From: CAXXHQ01 sp963665265
Lineage (GTDB): Bacteria > Planctomycetota > Planctomycetia > Pirellulales > Thermoguttaceae
Direction: 5' to 3'
NCBI GenBank assembly: GCA_963665265.2
Contig: OY762224.2
Location: forward strand, 744,001 to 808,000
DNA: 64,000 nucleotides
Position 1 is the first letter of the stretch, and the number at the start of each line of letters is the position of its first letter. Both the position numbers and the translations under genes were made by a program. Positions 8,640-18,036 of this stretch are shown one piece after another. The notes below the pieces were generated by a model. That model was not told the origin of the DNA, did not search any database, and saw nothing but the letters and a program-made list of their open reading frames with translations.

Positions 8640-9989
8640 CTAGTACCGCTTCGACACGCCGAAAGAGATTACGTCGGCCGAAGCCGTCTCGGTCAGGCTG
8701 GTGCCGGCCACCGGCGTGTTCGTCGCCGGATTGATCCACTGACCGGTTACGCTGTTCTCGAAGCAATGCACGTAGGCCATCGAGAAGAGCCAATCGCCGG
8801 GCATGTTGTAGCTGAAACCCATATTCAACGTGTGCTGAATGATCAACGGCGAGGCTACGTTGTATTGGACGGTCGAACTGGAGATCGGATTCTCGTTAAA
8901 GCTATAGCCCGCGCGAAGGAATAAACGCTCGCCGACCTGGCGTTGGCACCCCAATGCGACGGACATGATGCTGTTCCAGCCGAGGCCGCTTAGAGAGCCG
9001 TCCGAGTTGAATCCGTCTTTACCGAAGCCGAGGGTGTTGGCGTAGTCAAAGTATTTCAAATCGCAGCCGACGACCCACTGTTCCCAACCGGTGTACGAGG
9101 CGCCGAGCGCGGCGATCATCGGATAGTAGAGATTGAATTTCGCCGATTCCGGATAACCGTATTCGTCTTCCGACTTATAGCGGAACGGCTCCATCCACTG
9201 CGGACTCTTCAACGAGGCGCCGAAGTTCCAGTTGTAGTCGGTCTTGTAAAAAGCGCCGACCTGGAAGCCTCCGCCCCAATGATAGCGAGTGCCGACGCCG
9301 GAGCTATATTGGGCGTACCCGTCGTGATTGTCGTCGTAGCTCGGCCCGAGGAATAACGGACTAGCGACCAAGCGAGCCATTGTTATCGTCGGCGCGAAAC
9401 CGACCGACAACTGATCGTTCACTTGATAGGCGAGCGTCGGAGCGAGTTGATAAATTTCCACTTCGGCCGAGAGACGGCCTAATCCGTAGCCGTTAGGCGC
9501 CTGCGGCGTAAGAATCGGGTTGCATGTCAGACCAGGCGTCGAGGCGGCGTAATTCACGCGTGACCCGCCAATGCCGTAGATGCCCAAGCCGTAAGTCCAA
9601 GGCGTGTCTTTCACTTTCTGCACGAAGCCCATGCTCGGTACGGGAACGGCTCCGCCTTCGCTGTCGGTCGAACCCGACAAATTAACGGCCGGGCGCCCCG
9701 CCCCGAACGAATTCGCGCGAACCGATGATGATAAATTGCTCGACGGCAGAATGGTTTCAAAACCAAATGAGATGTCGGAACTGGGCAACGCGCTGATGCT
9801 CGCCGGGTTCCAATGCAAAGCGCCCGTCGCGTCGATCGGAGTGGCCACCGCCACGCCGCCGATCGATTCGTTGATCGGGCTGACCCCGCGCAACGCCACG
9901 CCCTGACCGAAGGCGACTTTACAGGTGAATGCGAGCGCGAGGGCAATTATCCCAAAGCGCAACGAAAAACGACATAAACCGACGCGCAT
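8640..9989 (-). CDS. FadL/OmpP1/TodX-type outer membrane transporter
   Basis: This 449-residue beta-barrel protein has a signal peptide (IIALALAFTCKVAFGQG). The mature N-terminus, GVALRGVSPINESIGGVAVATPIDATGALHWNPA (read in two parts), is the FadL hatch-domain pattern: a small-residue-rich segment with A-D/T-x-GAL-x-NPA. The rest alternates hydrophobic and aromatic residues and ends with SFGVSKRY, an outer membrane barrel end with a terminal aromatic residue. FadL family proteins carry hydrophobic compounds such as long-chain fatty acids across the outer membrane by lateral diffusion. The length matches the family. It is a single gene with its own terminator. The substrate is unknown. Its presence supports a diderm envelope. 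Confidence 0.88.
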   Translation of the reverse strand: MRVGLCRFSLRFGIIALALAFTCKVAFGQGVALRGVSPINESIGGVAVATPIDATGALHWNPASISALPSSDISFGFETILPSSNLSSSVRANSFGAGRPAVNLSGSTDSEGGAVPVPSMGFVQKVKDTPWTYGLGIYGIGGSRVNYAASTPGLTCNPILTPQAPNGYGLGRLSAEVEIYQLAPTLAYQVNDQLSVGFAPTITMARLVASPLFLGPSYDDNHDGYAQYSSGVGTRYHWGGGFQVGAFYKTDYNWNFGASLKSPQWMEPFRYKSEDEYGYPESAKFNLYYPMIAALGASYTGWEQWVVGCDLKYFDYANTLGFGKDGFNSDGSLSGLGWNSIMSVALGCQRQVGERLFLRAGYSFNENPISSSTVQYNVASPLIIQHTLNMGFSYNMPGDWLFSMAYVHCFENSVTGQWINPATNTPVAGTSLTETASADVISFGVSKRY

Positions 9990-10274
9990 GATTGCCTCCC
10001 TGCAAACATGGAATGCGATTTCAGCAACGCGGCCAATCGACGAAATCCTTTCCGTCTGCCCCCATTGCGGCGAATATCGCCAACCGGGAGCGGCCTGACC
10101 GAATAAGGTCCCGAATAGTTACACGATCAATGTCGCATAGCGCCTTCGGGGTGCATTACATGGTATCGGGGGAAAAACGCGCAAAACTAATAAATCAGGC
10201 GTTTACGCTGATATCTTACCTGGTTTATCTGTTTTTAACGGGGGATTGTATGTGACCTTGCCGGTCCGGCAATA

Positions 10275-12995
10275 TCAGGGCTTTCGTCGTCGCTGAATGC
10301 GGAATGATACATACGTCAGGCCAATTGCCAACATTGCAATCGACGTCGCCGGTTCGGGAACGACGGAAATCGTGCCGTCGACATAGAGCTTGTCGAGGTT
10401 CCATCGACATCCGGCGTCCAGCGTCGGCAAAGAGATCGTCGAGAACGTTCCGCTAATAGCGGCGAAATCCAGAATGTCGAACGTTGCGCCGGTTGTTGGT
10501 TTGAAGTCGTCGAGCGTTGTCACGGCCAACTGGCAGCCTTCTTGCAGAGTGACTTTGCCGGAGCTCGCCAGTATGTCGTTGGACGTCGCGGCGACGAGGC
10601 CGGCCAATTCTATTTTGAGTTGCGAGCCGGAGGCGAAGGTGACGTCGTCCGTTACGAGCGTTCCTACGCCGTCGCCGGGCTGCAAGACGCCGAGAACTTG
10701 TACGGCTCCAATGACTTCTCCGTTTCCTTTCAACGTTTGCGAAGCCTTGACTGCGAACCCGCTCTTTGCTGAGACGTCGAAGACGCCTTTTTGCACGTCG
10801 ATAGTTGCGCTTGCGTCGAGGGAGCCGGCGTTGCCCAAAGCTAGGACGCCGCCGCGGACGGTTGTGGCGCCGGTATATGTGCTAGAGCCGTTTAGCGTGA
10901 GCGCGCCCAATCCGTATTTCGTCAATCCGCCGGAGGCCGACGCGTTCAAAAGCGCTTGTGAGATCGTTATGTCATTGCCGTCGGAGTCGATGACTGCGCC
11001 TCCTGCTTGAACGTAGGCGCCGTCAAGCCCGGCGAGGAACGACGCGGATGAGGTTTTCGCCTTGATCGTTCCCCCGTTAAAGTAGAGCGCCGAAGTTCCG
11101 CCGCCGTCCGAGATGAACGTCGTCGCCAAAGTTCCGCCGTTGAGATACAGAGAACCTCTTCCGGCCGAGGCGCCCGCGACGGTCAATCCGCCGGCGGCGT
11201 TGACGAGTCCCGAGCCTGTGACCGTAAGAGAGCCTGTTCCGGCGTATCCGACGTAGGTGCGATAGCTGGAGTTGGATTGGCTAAGCGTTCCGCCGCTAAT
11301 CGTTCCGGAGCCGGTCGAACCGGCGTAACGTCCGAAGTACAAGTTCCTTGCCGCTCCGAACGTTCCGCCTGTCTGCGATAACGTTCCTTGACCGTATTTT
11401 CCGACAAGCACGTTGGCGTTCGAGGCGTTAAAGGTTCCGCCTGAGATTTCATAAACGCCGACCCCCGCCGCGCTGTCGCGCCCGCCGAAGACGACGAGAT
11501 CTCCGCTGCCGGTGACGGCCACGCTTCCGCCTGTCTGGCAAACGACGCCGACGGACGTTCCGACGGCGCTAACGGTGGCCGTATTGTAGCCGGCGCCTGC
11601 GTAGAGGCTGTAAGTCGTGAGCGATCCGCCGTTGACGTTGACCGTTCCGCGCGCGCCGACGAAATCGGCGACGTTGCAGTCGCTAGTGATCGTCAGCGAC
11701 CCGCCGTTAAGCGTATAGACTCCCGTCCCGCATCGGGCAAGCGAGGCGAACCCGTTTACCGTAACGGCGGCCGTTCCGTTTTGCACGATTGAACCGAACC
11801 CTTGTACGCATTCGCCGAGAATCAGACCGCTCGGCCAACTCGAAGTAATTTTTAACGTCGCGTTCGAGATGCTAAGCGTTCCGGACGAGGTTGAACCGAC
11901 CTTCAAGCCGGAGAACGTTCCCGTCGGCGACGTCGTCATCGTCACGTTCGCTCCAGCTTGTATGATTGGCGTTTGGCTTGCGCCAGGTACCGATTGGGCG
12001 AACCAATTCGCGGCCGTGTTAAAGTCGCTCGTTCCCGCCGAACCGACGAATTCATCCTCCGAAGGTTTGTAGGTCGAACCGGAAGCGAGAGCCTGTGCGA
12101 CGGAATAGGAAACCGTGAATACGTTGCCATGCCGCGATTTATAAGGAATCGACACGCCGTCGGTGTATTCCGTCCATGTTTGCATATTGTCGTCCGAAAT
12201 CATCGCGCCGTATGTGCTCGTCGTGTAATGATCGTTTAAAACGACCCAGCGATCTCCGATTTTAACCGTCGTAGGGCCTTCTGCCGCGTAGGCTGAAGAT
12301 GTGATTTTCGTCAGGCCGGAATAACTGCCGTAAAGGTTTGTTCCTCCCGTCGCCAAGTAGCATCCGGCGAGAACCATATTGTAGGTCGAGCCGACTTTCG
12401 AAATGTCGCCGTCGAGCAGATGCGTGCCGGCCGCCTCAAGCAATATTTGCGGCGTGCTGTAGGTTTTAAAATCGGTCGTCGTGCTGTAGTACATCTTCAA
12501 ATATCCGGTCGTGCCGACGCGCGTGGACCAATAGACCATGTATTGCGAGTTGTCCGTATCGTAATAGATTTGCGGCGCCCAACGTTCTTGTCCGTCGGCG
12601 ATAGGAAGCGTGATCGTCGATGACGTTGACCAATGGATCAGGTCGGTCGATTCGCTGTAGCCGATCGTACTGATGGCGGTCGAACCGGCGCCGCCCCCCC
12701 AGCCGGTCGTATAAACCATCCGATAGACTCCGTCTTTGCATGCGTAAACGAAGGGGTCTCGCATGAATGAGTTCGTGTCGGTCACGTAGCCGCTGTTCGC
12801 GTTCAGCGCGTGGTAACTATATCCGTCGAGCGAATAGGCGAGGTGCAGGCCATTTGCGCCGTTCGTCTCTTGAAAATATGAGAAAATATAGACCGATTGC
12901 TCGGCGAAGGAGTTTGCGCTCGATGCGAGCGCCGCAATGAGGAGCAAGCCGAACGAAGTCAAAAAACGAAGCCGAAAGCGGAATGGCGAAGTCAT
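10275..12995 (-). CDS. Secreted PEP-CTERM protein with GH43-like beta-propeller and autotransporter-type beta repeats
   Basis: The protein has 906 residues. A signal peptide ends near SFAEQ (about residue 32). Residues 33-310 resemble a five-bladed GH43/arabinanase-like propeller: SFMRDPFVYACKDGVYRMVY contains the family's RDP motif, and DGQERWAPQIYYD and HLLDGDISKVG are at the usual places for further active-site blades. Residues about 325-870 are glycine/threonine-rich beta-helix repeats (GGSLTI, GTGSLTVTGSG, GLGALTLNGSSTYTGATTV) of the autotransporter-associated strand type. The C-terminus is a PEP-CTERM sorting signal: VVPEP, a hydrophobic helix, then RRRKP. It is predicted to be exported, processed by an exosortase not seen here, and anchored or released. 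It may bind or cut plant-type arabinan or xylan, but the substrate is inferred. Confidence 0.85.
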   Translation of the reverse strand: MTSPFRFRLRFLTSFGLLLIAALASSANSFAEQSVYIFSYFQETNGANGLHLAYSLDGYSYHALNANSGYVTDTNSFMRDPFVYACKDGVYRMVYTTGWGGGAGSTAISTIGYSESTDLIHWSTSSTITLPIADGQERWAPQIYYDTDNSQYMVYWSTRVGTTGYLKMYYSTTTDFKTYSTPQILLEAAGTHLLDGDISKVGSTYNMVLAGCYLATGGTNLYGSYSGLTKITSSAYAAEGPTTVKIGDRWVVLNDHYTTSTYGAMISDDNMQTWTEYTDGVSIPYKSRHGNVFTVSYSVAQALASGSTYKPSEDEFVGSAGTSDFNTAANWFAQSVPGASQTPIIQAGANVTMTTSPTGTFSGLKVGSTSSGTLSISNATLKITSSWPSGLILGECVQGFGSIVQNGTAAVTVNGFASLARCGTGVYTLNGGSLTITSDCNVADFVGARGTVNVNGGSLTTYSLYAGAGYNTATVSAVGTSVGVVCQTGGSVAVTGSGDLVVFGGRDSAAGVGVYEISGGTFNASNANVLVGKYGQGTLSQTGGTFGAARNLYFGRYAGSTGSGTISGGTLSQSNSSYRTYVGYAGTGSLTVTGSGLVNAAGGLTVAGASAGRGSLYLNGGTLATTFISDGGGTSALYFNGGTIKAKTSSASFLAGLDGAYVQAGGAVIDSDGNDITISQALLNASASGGLTKYGLGALTLNGSSTYTGATTVRGGVLALGNAGSLDASATIDVQKGVFDVSAKSGFAVKASQTLKGNGEVIGAVQVLGVLQPGDGVGTLVTDDVTFASGSQLKIELAGLVAATSNDILASSGKVTLQEGCQLAVTTLDDFKPTTGATFDILDFAAISGTFSTISLPTLDAGCRWNLDKLYVDGTISVVPEPATSIAMLAIGLTYVSFRIQRRRKP

Positions 12996-13109
12996 GATTA
13001 ATTGTTGAAAATGTTGAAGGGGATGTTATGCGTTAAATCCGGAGAGGCCGCCCTGCCCGCTAAACGGTTCGTGGAATGCCCCGCTTGAAAGAGTCGAGAG
13101 TTGTTCGAG

Positions 13110-15293
13110 TTAATTTGAATAGTTCTTATTACGTTTTATTTTTCGAAGAAATCCGCCCGCCGCGCACGCGACGATCAGGACGCCGATCGGCGCCGGCTCC
13201 GGAACGACCGTGATGACGCCGGCGGAGTATAAAGAACTTGTATCCCAGCTTAGGCCGCCGGAGAGGGTCGGAAGCAAGATCGACGAAAAGGTTCCCTTGA
13301 TCGCGGTATAGTTGAGAATGTCGAAGGTCGAACCAAAGCTAGGCGAGAATCCATTTGCCAAATTCACGTTCAGTTGGCTGCCGGAAAGAAGCGTGATTGT
13401 CCCCGTGCTAGTGAGAACGTCATATGAAGTTCCTCCGATGAGGCCGGCTAGATCGACGTTCAGTTTCGAGCCGGAGGCGAACGTTGCTGCCGTTATCGTA
13501 AGCGTTCCGATGTCGTCGCCGGGATTAACTGCGCCGTAAACGACGGTCGTTCCCGTAACGGTTCCCGCTCCCTTTAGCGTTTGCGCCGCGCCGAGCGAAA
13601 ATGGTCGCAGTGAGGAGACGTTGAGGAAGCAACCCGCGTGTACGTCGATCGTCGAACAGTTGGAGACTGCGTAGCTGGAAATCACTTTCACCGATCCCGC
13701 TCCGATAGTCAACTTTCCGGAGAACGCGCTGGTTCCGCCGAGAGTCCAAACGGCGGAGCCGATTTTGACCACTTCGCCTGCCCCCGAAATGTTTCCGTAA
13801 AAATATGTCGCCGAATTGTTTCCGCCGACGGTTAACGTCCCCGTGCCGAGAACGACGGTGGGCGTCATGCTGACCGACGTTTGATAGAGACCGCCGACCG
13901 TGCTCGAATGGCTGTTAAGATTGAAGACCGCGCCTGGCGTTAGAGCGATCGTGCTGTTGGCGAGCGTGACCCCTTCTTTGCCGATGGCGAGCGTGCCGGC
14001 CGCAAGCGTCGTCGTGCCGAAGTAGGTGCAGGACGTGTTCAGAGTGAGCGTTCCCGTGCCGCTCTTCGTCAAGCCGGTTTGATAGCCGGTCAGCAAGCCC
14101 GCAAGGAGCGGATTGGAACGCACGTCGCTCACCCCGCCGTTTAGTATCACGTCGCCGGCGCAATTGATCGTCATGCCGCTTACATGCTCATAAACGGTCG
14201 AGTTGACGGTCAAGGTTTTCCCCGCCGCCACGTTCCAGGTCTGGCTACCCCCGAGCGTGATGGCCGAGTCGATCGTTGCGCTCTCTTGCGCCGTGATTCC
14301 CCCGCCGGTCACGGTCAGCGATCCGCCCGAAAGCGAGTAGCCTGCGGTCTTAAACGTGACGCCGTTGACGAATAATCCGCTCGAAAGCGTGATCGTTCCT
14401 CCCGCACCGTCGAACACGGCCGCGTCCTCGCCGTTCGACCATGTCGTGAACGTCTCACCGACGGCGCTCCAGTTGGGATCATTGATCGACCAAGCGCCGT
14501 CCCCTCCGCCGGTCCACGTCTTCGTGGTTTCCGGACCGGTCAAATAAGCGGCCCCAGTCACAGCGCAAATGCTATGGTATGTCCCCAACGTGGCGTACGA
14601 AATCTTGCCGTACCCAGTTTTATTCCAGGCGTCGCCCCAACTGTTTTTGATGATGAAGTATCCGCCGCCTGGAGCGGTCGAGTCGTCCGCAAAACCGATG
14701 ACGAGAATCGAGTGCGCGCCGCGATTGTTATACGTCGGAGCCGGATCGTACCACTCGTTATCGACCATGATGTTAAGCGTCAGCGGGCCGTTCGCCTTGA
14801 CCATCGACTTAATTGTCGCCGCCGTCGCCGCCAAACTCGTATAGCCGGCAATTTTGCAGGTCCGATTTTGCCAATCGCTCGTCGCGGTCACCGACTCCCA
14901 AGCCGACGACGAGTTATCCGTCGTCCAAGGAACCTCCGACTCGCGAAGAACGCCTGTTGTTTTAAAGTAGTTCATCGCCATCGACGCGACCCCGCCGTTC
15001 CAATAATCGCCGACCCCCGCCGAGGCGAGTTGTTGCTCAGAAAGATCGAGACCGTAGCTCGTATCCCAACGCGAAATCATATATGACGATTCCAACGACG
15101 CGACGGTGGCGAACGCCCAGCACATCCCCGAATGGCCTTGATTTTTCACCGACGTTACGAAGTTCATGCCGTTCACGTTGCGCCAATCGAACGACTCGGC
15201 TTTCGCCGCCGCAGCGCAGATGAAAAGGGCCGCCAAAATGAACGCCGACGGCGATCTCGCCAAATAGGCGCGAGGAGCGAAACCCTTGCGCAT
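13110..15293 (-). CDS. Secreted papain-family cysteine protease with beta repeats and PEP-CTERM anchor
   Basis: From the ATG at 15293 the protein has 727 residues and a signal peptide (SAFILAALFICAAAAKAES). A longer start at 15344 is possible but would push the signal peptide inwards. Residues 35-240 are a peptidase C1 domain without an obvious propeptide. Gln52 and Cys58 lie in QGHSGMCWAF, His194 in GAHSILVIGF and Asn217 in IKNSWG, so the full catalytic set is present. Residues 260-690 are beta-strand repeats like those of the preceding PEP-CTERM protein, and their last 120 residues are similar in both proteins. The C-terminus is VVPEPAPIGVL plus a helix and KIKRNK. It is an envelope-bound protease, with substrate unknown. 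Confidence 0.88.
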   Translation of the reverse strand: MRKGFAPRAYLARSPSAFILAALFICAAAAKAESFDWRNVNGMNFVTSVKNQGHSGMCWAFATVASLESSYMISRWDTSYGLDLSEQQLASAGVGDYWNGGVASMAMNYFKTTGVLRESEVPWTTDNSSSAWESVTATSDWQNRTCKIAGYTSLAATAATIKSMVKANGPLTLNIMVDNEWYDPAPTYNNRGAHSILVIGFADDSTAPGGGYFIIKNSWGDAWNKTGYGKISYATLGTYHSICAVTGAAYLTGPETTKTWTGGGDGAWSINDPNWSAVGETFTTWSNGEDAAVFDGAGGTITLSSGLFVNGVTFKTAGYSLSGGSLTVTGGGITAQESATIDSAITLGGSQTWNVAAGKTLTVNSTVYEHVSGMTINCAGDVILNGGVSDVRSNPLLAGLLTGYQTGLTKSGTGTLTLNTSCTYFGTTTLAAGTLAIGKEGVTLANSTIALTPGAVFNLNSHSSTVGGLYQTSVSMTPTVVLGTGTLTVGGNNSATYFYGNISGAGEVVKIGSAVWTLGGTSAFSGKLTIGAGSVKVISSYAVSNCSTIDVHAGCFLNVSSLRPFSLGAAQTLKGAGTVTGTTVVYGAVNPGDDIGTLTITAATFASGSKLNVDLAGLIGGTSYDVLTSTGTITLLSGSQLNVNLANGFSPSFGSTFDILNYTAIKGTFSSILLPTLSGGLSWDTSSLYSAGVITVVPEPAPIGVLIVACAAGGFLRKIKRNKNYSN

Positions 15294-15670
15294 CGACGAC
15301 GCGCAACGAATGACGCTAACGAAAGCGGCATAGGTCCAAGACATGGCGAATTACGTTGAGTGACTAGCGGAAAAGCGAACGAGAAATAGAATCGGAAAAG
15401 CGAACGAAAAGAATGCGATTCCCAAGAAAAACCGGCGGCATTATTCGCGGCGGTGTCTGTCGGGGAACGCGGTCGCTGCCTCGTCGTCAGGTCGTTGATC
15501 AGAAGTCGAAAAAGGCGCTCGACGCCTCAGACGTCTCACCCCTTCATTGTCGCAATGCGGTGTGGAAAAGTCAACTTACAGAACCCCTTTTCGCAGACGG
15601 GGGGTGTGAATAACGAGGTGTGGAAAACCCCGTCGCGAAGACCCGAGGCGATTTTGGAGGGAAAAACCGG
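15294..15670. promoter_or_regulatory. Intergenic region with paired direct repeats upstream of the protease gene
   Basis: A 15-base sequence CGGAAAAGCGAACGA occurs at 15368-15382 and exactly 25 bases later at 15393-15407, just upstream of the protease start. A second pair, GGTGTGGAAAA, occurs at 15559-15569 and 15617-15627. Such spacing by whole or half helical turns fits a regulator binding site, but no binding protein can be named. No gene was seen in these 377 bases. Confidence 0.4.
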
Positions 15671-16303
15671 TTACCCGCCCTCATGTAATTCGGGAAACAC
15701 GTCTTCCGAGAGTTTTTGCCCCCGAAGAGAATCGCGAAGCTTCGATAAGCACTCGAATTTGTAATTGGCGATCGTTTGCTCGGGAATGTTCAAAAATTGG
15801 GCCGCCTGCTTGTTCGCCCAGCCGCGAACGAAAAGCAACTCCGCGCATTTCAACTTGTCCCATTGCGATCGCTTCCGCCAGTGATCGATTTGATCGCGCA
15901 GGGCGATGGCCACGGCGTCCTCTTCCAGATGCCGTCGCTCCGAGCTGCGGGCGATGCTGCTTGCAGGACGTGCGTCGCTCGTCGGCTCCCAGCCGCTCGA
16001 TTCGGAGTCCCGAGGCGCCAACGGAAGCGTCGGCCGACGCCCTTGCCGCCGAAGAAAATCGGTCAGCTTGTGCGCGGCGATCGAAAATAGATAGCTCTCC
16101 AACGGTCGAGTCGAATCGTAGTTCGGCAGGCTCGTTAAAAATCCCACGAACACGTCCTGCACCAAATCCTCCGCCGACGCCTCGTTCTTCACTCGGCTTT
16201 CGACGAAGGCGGTCAAACGACCTTCAAAACGAGCGATCAGCTCGTCCCAGGCCTTTGGCTCCCCTTCGCGGATGCGGTCGATAAGTATCGTGTCGGATTG
16301 CAT
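15671..16303 (-). CDS. ECF-type RNA polymerase sigma factor
   Basis: The protein has 210 residues. Region 2 spans about 8-85 with AWDELIARFEGRLTAFV, the DLVQDVFVGFL segment that contacts core polymerase, and LESYLFSIAAHKLTDFLRR. Region 4 spans about 140-195 with the helix-turn-helix KQAAQFLNIPEQTIANYKFECL. The linker between them is polar and has no recognisable regulatory domain. The gene is followed on its 5' side by a promoterless-looking repeat area and precedes a cluster with a Ser/Thr kinase and FHA-like gene on the same strand. Planctomycete ECF factors are often linked to such kinases rather than to anti-sigma factors. No anti-sigma gene is adjacent. Confidence 0.9.
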   Translation of the reverse strand: MQSDTILIDRIREGEPKAWDELIARFEGRLTAFVESRVKNEASAEDLVQDVFVGFLTSLPNYDSTRPLESYLFSIAAHKLTDFLRRQGRRPTLPLAPRDSESSGWEPTSDARPASSIARSSERRHLEEDAVAIALRDQIDHWRKRSQWDKLKCAELLFVRGWANKQAAQFLNIPEQTIANYKFECLSKLRDSLRGQKLSEDVFPELHEGG

Positions 16304-16352
16304 GCTGAACGTAAAAGTTGTTGGTAACCGTTGGAAGCGGCCTCTGGTAACT

Positions 16353-16467
16353 TGTAGGGAACGGCCTCTGTGCCGTTCCGCAGCCGTTGGTCATGCACCC
16401 CGTGCAGGACGCTCTGTGCCGTCGCGTCTCTTCCTTGTCCCCCATGCCCTAATCCCTACGCCCTACA
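16353..16467 (+). repeat. TGTAGGG...CCCTACA element, copy 1
   Basis: This 115-base element starts with TGTAGGG and ends with CCCTACA, which are inverted repeats of each other. Inside are a hairpin (GGAACGGCC...GCCGTTCC-like), the segment CATGCACCCCGTGCA and a C-rich run of CCCTA-like units. A similar element lies at 17917-18034 in the same orientation, so the pair flanks the gene at 16474-17844. Confidence 0.6.
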
Positions 16468-16473
16468 GTATGC

Positions 16474-17844
16474 CTAGGCTCCGACCGGATCGCAAGCGGC
16501 CCCTCGTCTGGCCCGCCGGGCCCCGTCCGCCTTCAAGTAGCACCAAAACGCCGCGATTAGCCCAAGAACTGCGACGAGCCCGCCGATCGCGAACTTCAGG
16601 CGGCTTTTGCGAAGAGCTTCCTTCGCCGCCGCTTCGTAATACATGCCGAGTTTCGACTTATCCACGAGCAAATGCGCCGTCTTCATCGCGTACTTCGCCC
16701 CGCCTACCGTCATCTGAGTCGTTTCAATCCAGCGGTCGCTGATGAACATCCTGGCGATGGAGTCGTTACGGAACGAAGGTAAAACCGACGCATATTCCAA
16801 TGGAGCGGCGTTCATGTCCTTCATGTAGGCGTCGTATATCGCTTTCACCGACTCCTCTTCGCATTCGTCCAGGCTTGAGTACGGGCCGACCGATATCTTC
16901 ATAAATACGGAACTCATCGTCTTGTCGAGCCAGTCGGGCTTCGCTTTCGCTTCGTCCGTTCGCAGACGCGCGGCGTCATGCAGAAAATAATTCCCCGCTG
17001 GTAGATCGATTTTTTGTCCGCTCACTTCAAGCGAATTGCCCGAGGGGGTTATCGAAGCGACGTGACCTTCCTTCGTTATTACCGTCATCGGCGCAGGCGT
17101 CGGCTTTTTCGGAGCGTCTATTTTTTGCCCGCTCGCCTCAGCATAGGCTATCGCCAACGCTTGAACCGCCGACGGCTTAGCCGCCGACTGCGACTCTTCT
17201 GCCTGTTCCTGCTGGAAGGCGGGCACAATGTCGGCCCCAATCTCTCTCGTTGCGTCTATATCAACGATCACCGGAGCGCCGCCGAAATCTTTTGGCGCCG
17301 CTGCGAAATACCAACCGCCGACGACGAATACCGCCGCCACGGCGATTCCGACGGCCAAGCCCAATCCGAGCGACAACGTCAAACTCGGCGACGATTGCCT
17401 GTTTAGTAAAAATGAGACTACCGCCAAGACGATCACGAGGGCAATGAAAATCGTCCCGAAAATGGAGAGCCGAGCCTGGCCGACGTCGGCCAAATGCGAG
17501 GCCGCCGACGCTTGCTCAGCGGCCCTTGCGGCCTCCGACTCCGCCTTAGCTTTCGCGACTCGCAGTTCGATCCCTTGCGGAGCGTCGTCAGAGAAATCGT
17601 TAGCCGAACCGGCCTGCATAGCGTCACGCATCGCGGCGAGGTTCGAGGCGTTCACCGCAGCTCGCTCCGACGCGACCCGTCTCGACGATACGTTCGCGCG
17701 TGTCAGCCCTAGCACGAATACGCCGACGGCGATAGCGAGTAAAACGAAGCCGATCGTTCGTGTCTTGCGAAAAAACAACGAACCGATAAGGCCTCCCGCG
17801 AAGAGCAGGAGAAGAAGAAATGCGACGGGTATGACTGAAATCAT
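16474..17844 (-). CDS. Membrane protein of unknown function in a kinase cluster
   Basis: I do not recognise the family. The protein has 456 residues from the ATG at 17844; an ATG four codons further upstream (17856) is possible. Two membrane helices lie at about 1-22 and 28-48. A helical, probably coiled stretch follows at 55-120, two more helices at about 127-150 and 158-182, and one near the C-terminus (about 415-440) before a basic tail. The soluble part between about 185 and 410 holds two similar segments, EASGQKIDAP and EVSGQKIDLP, and a globular region with KISVGPYSSLDECEEE. Its position between an ECF sigma factor and a Ser/Thr kinase suggests a role in envelope signalling. It is flanked by two copies of a TGTAGGG element. 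Confidence 0.7.
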   Translation of the reverse strand: MISVIPVAFLLLLLFAGGLIGSLFFRKTRTIGFVLLAIAVGVFVLGLTRANVSSRRVASERAAVNASNLAAMRDAMQAGSANDFSDDAPQGIELRVAKAKAESEAARAAEQASAASHLADVGQARLSIFGTIFIALVIVLAVVSFLLNRQSSPSLTLSLGLGLAVGIAVAAVFVVGGWYFAAAPKDFGGAPVIVDIDATREIGADIVPAFQQEQAEESQSAAKPSAVQALAIAYAEASGQKIDAPKKPTPAPMTVITKEGHVASITPSGNSLEVSGQKIDLPAGNYFLHDAARLRTDEAKAKPDWLDKTMSSVFMKISVGPYSSLDECEEESVKAIYDAYMKDMNAAPLEYASVLPSFRNDSIARMFISDRWIETTQMTVGGAKYAMKTAHLLVDKSKLGMYYEAAAKEALRKSRLKFAIGGLVAVLGLIAAFWCYLKADGARRARRGAACDPVGA

Positions 17845-17916
17845 GTTCGCACCCAACTATCTCGATCTAGTTCGAGGTCGCCCTCGATGGTGTTCGTTTG
17901 CGCCCATAAGCGCTAT

Positions 17917-18034
17917 TGTAGGGCGCGTGCGTGCACGAGCCTCTAGGCCATGCACCCCGTGCATGACGCTCTTTAACGCTCTGCGCCGCCATTTTTGTTC
18001 CCTACGCCCTATCCCCCACGCCCTACTCCCTACA
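17917..18034 (+). repeat. TGTAGGG...CCCTACA element, copy 2
   Basis: This 118-base element has the same ends, the same internal CATGCACCCCGTGCA segment and the same C-rich tail (CCCTACGCCCTATCCCC) as copy 1 at 16353-16467. It ends three bases before the 3' end of the kinase gene. Confidence 0.6.
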
Positions 18035-18036
18035 TC

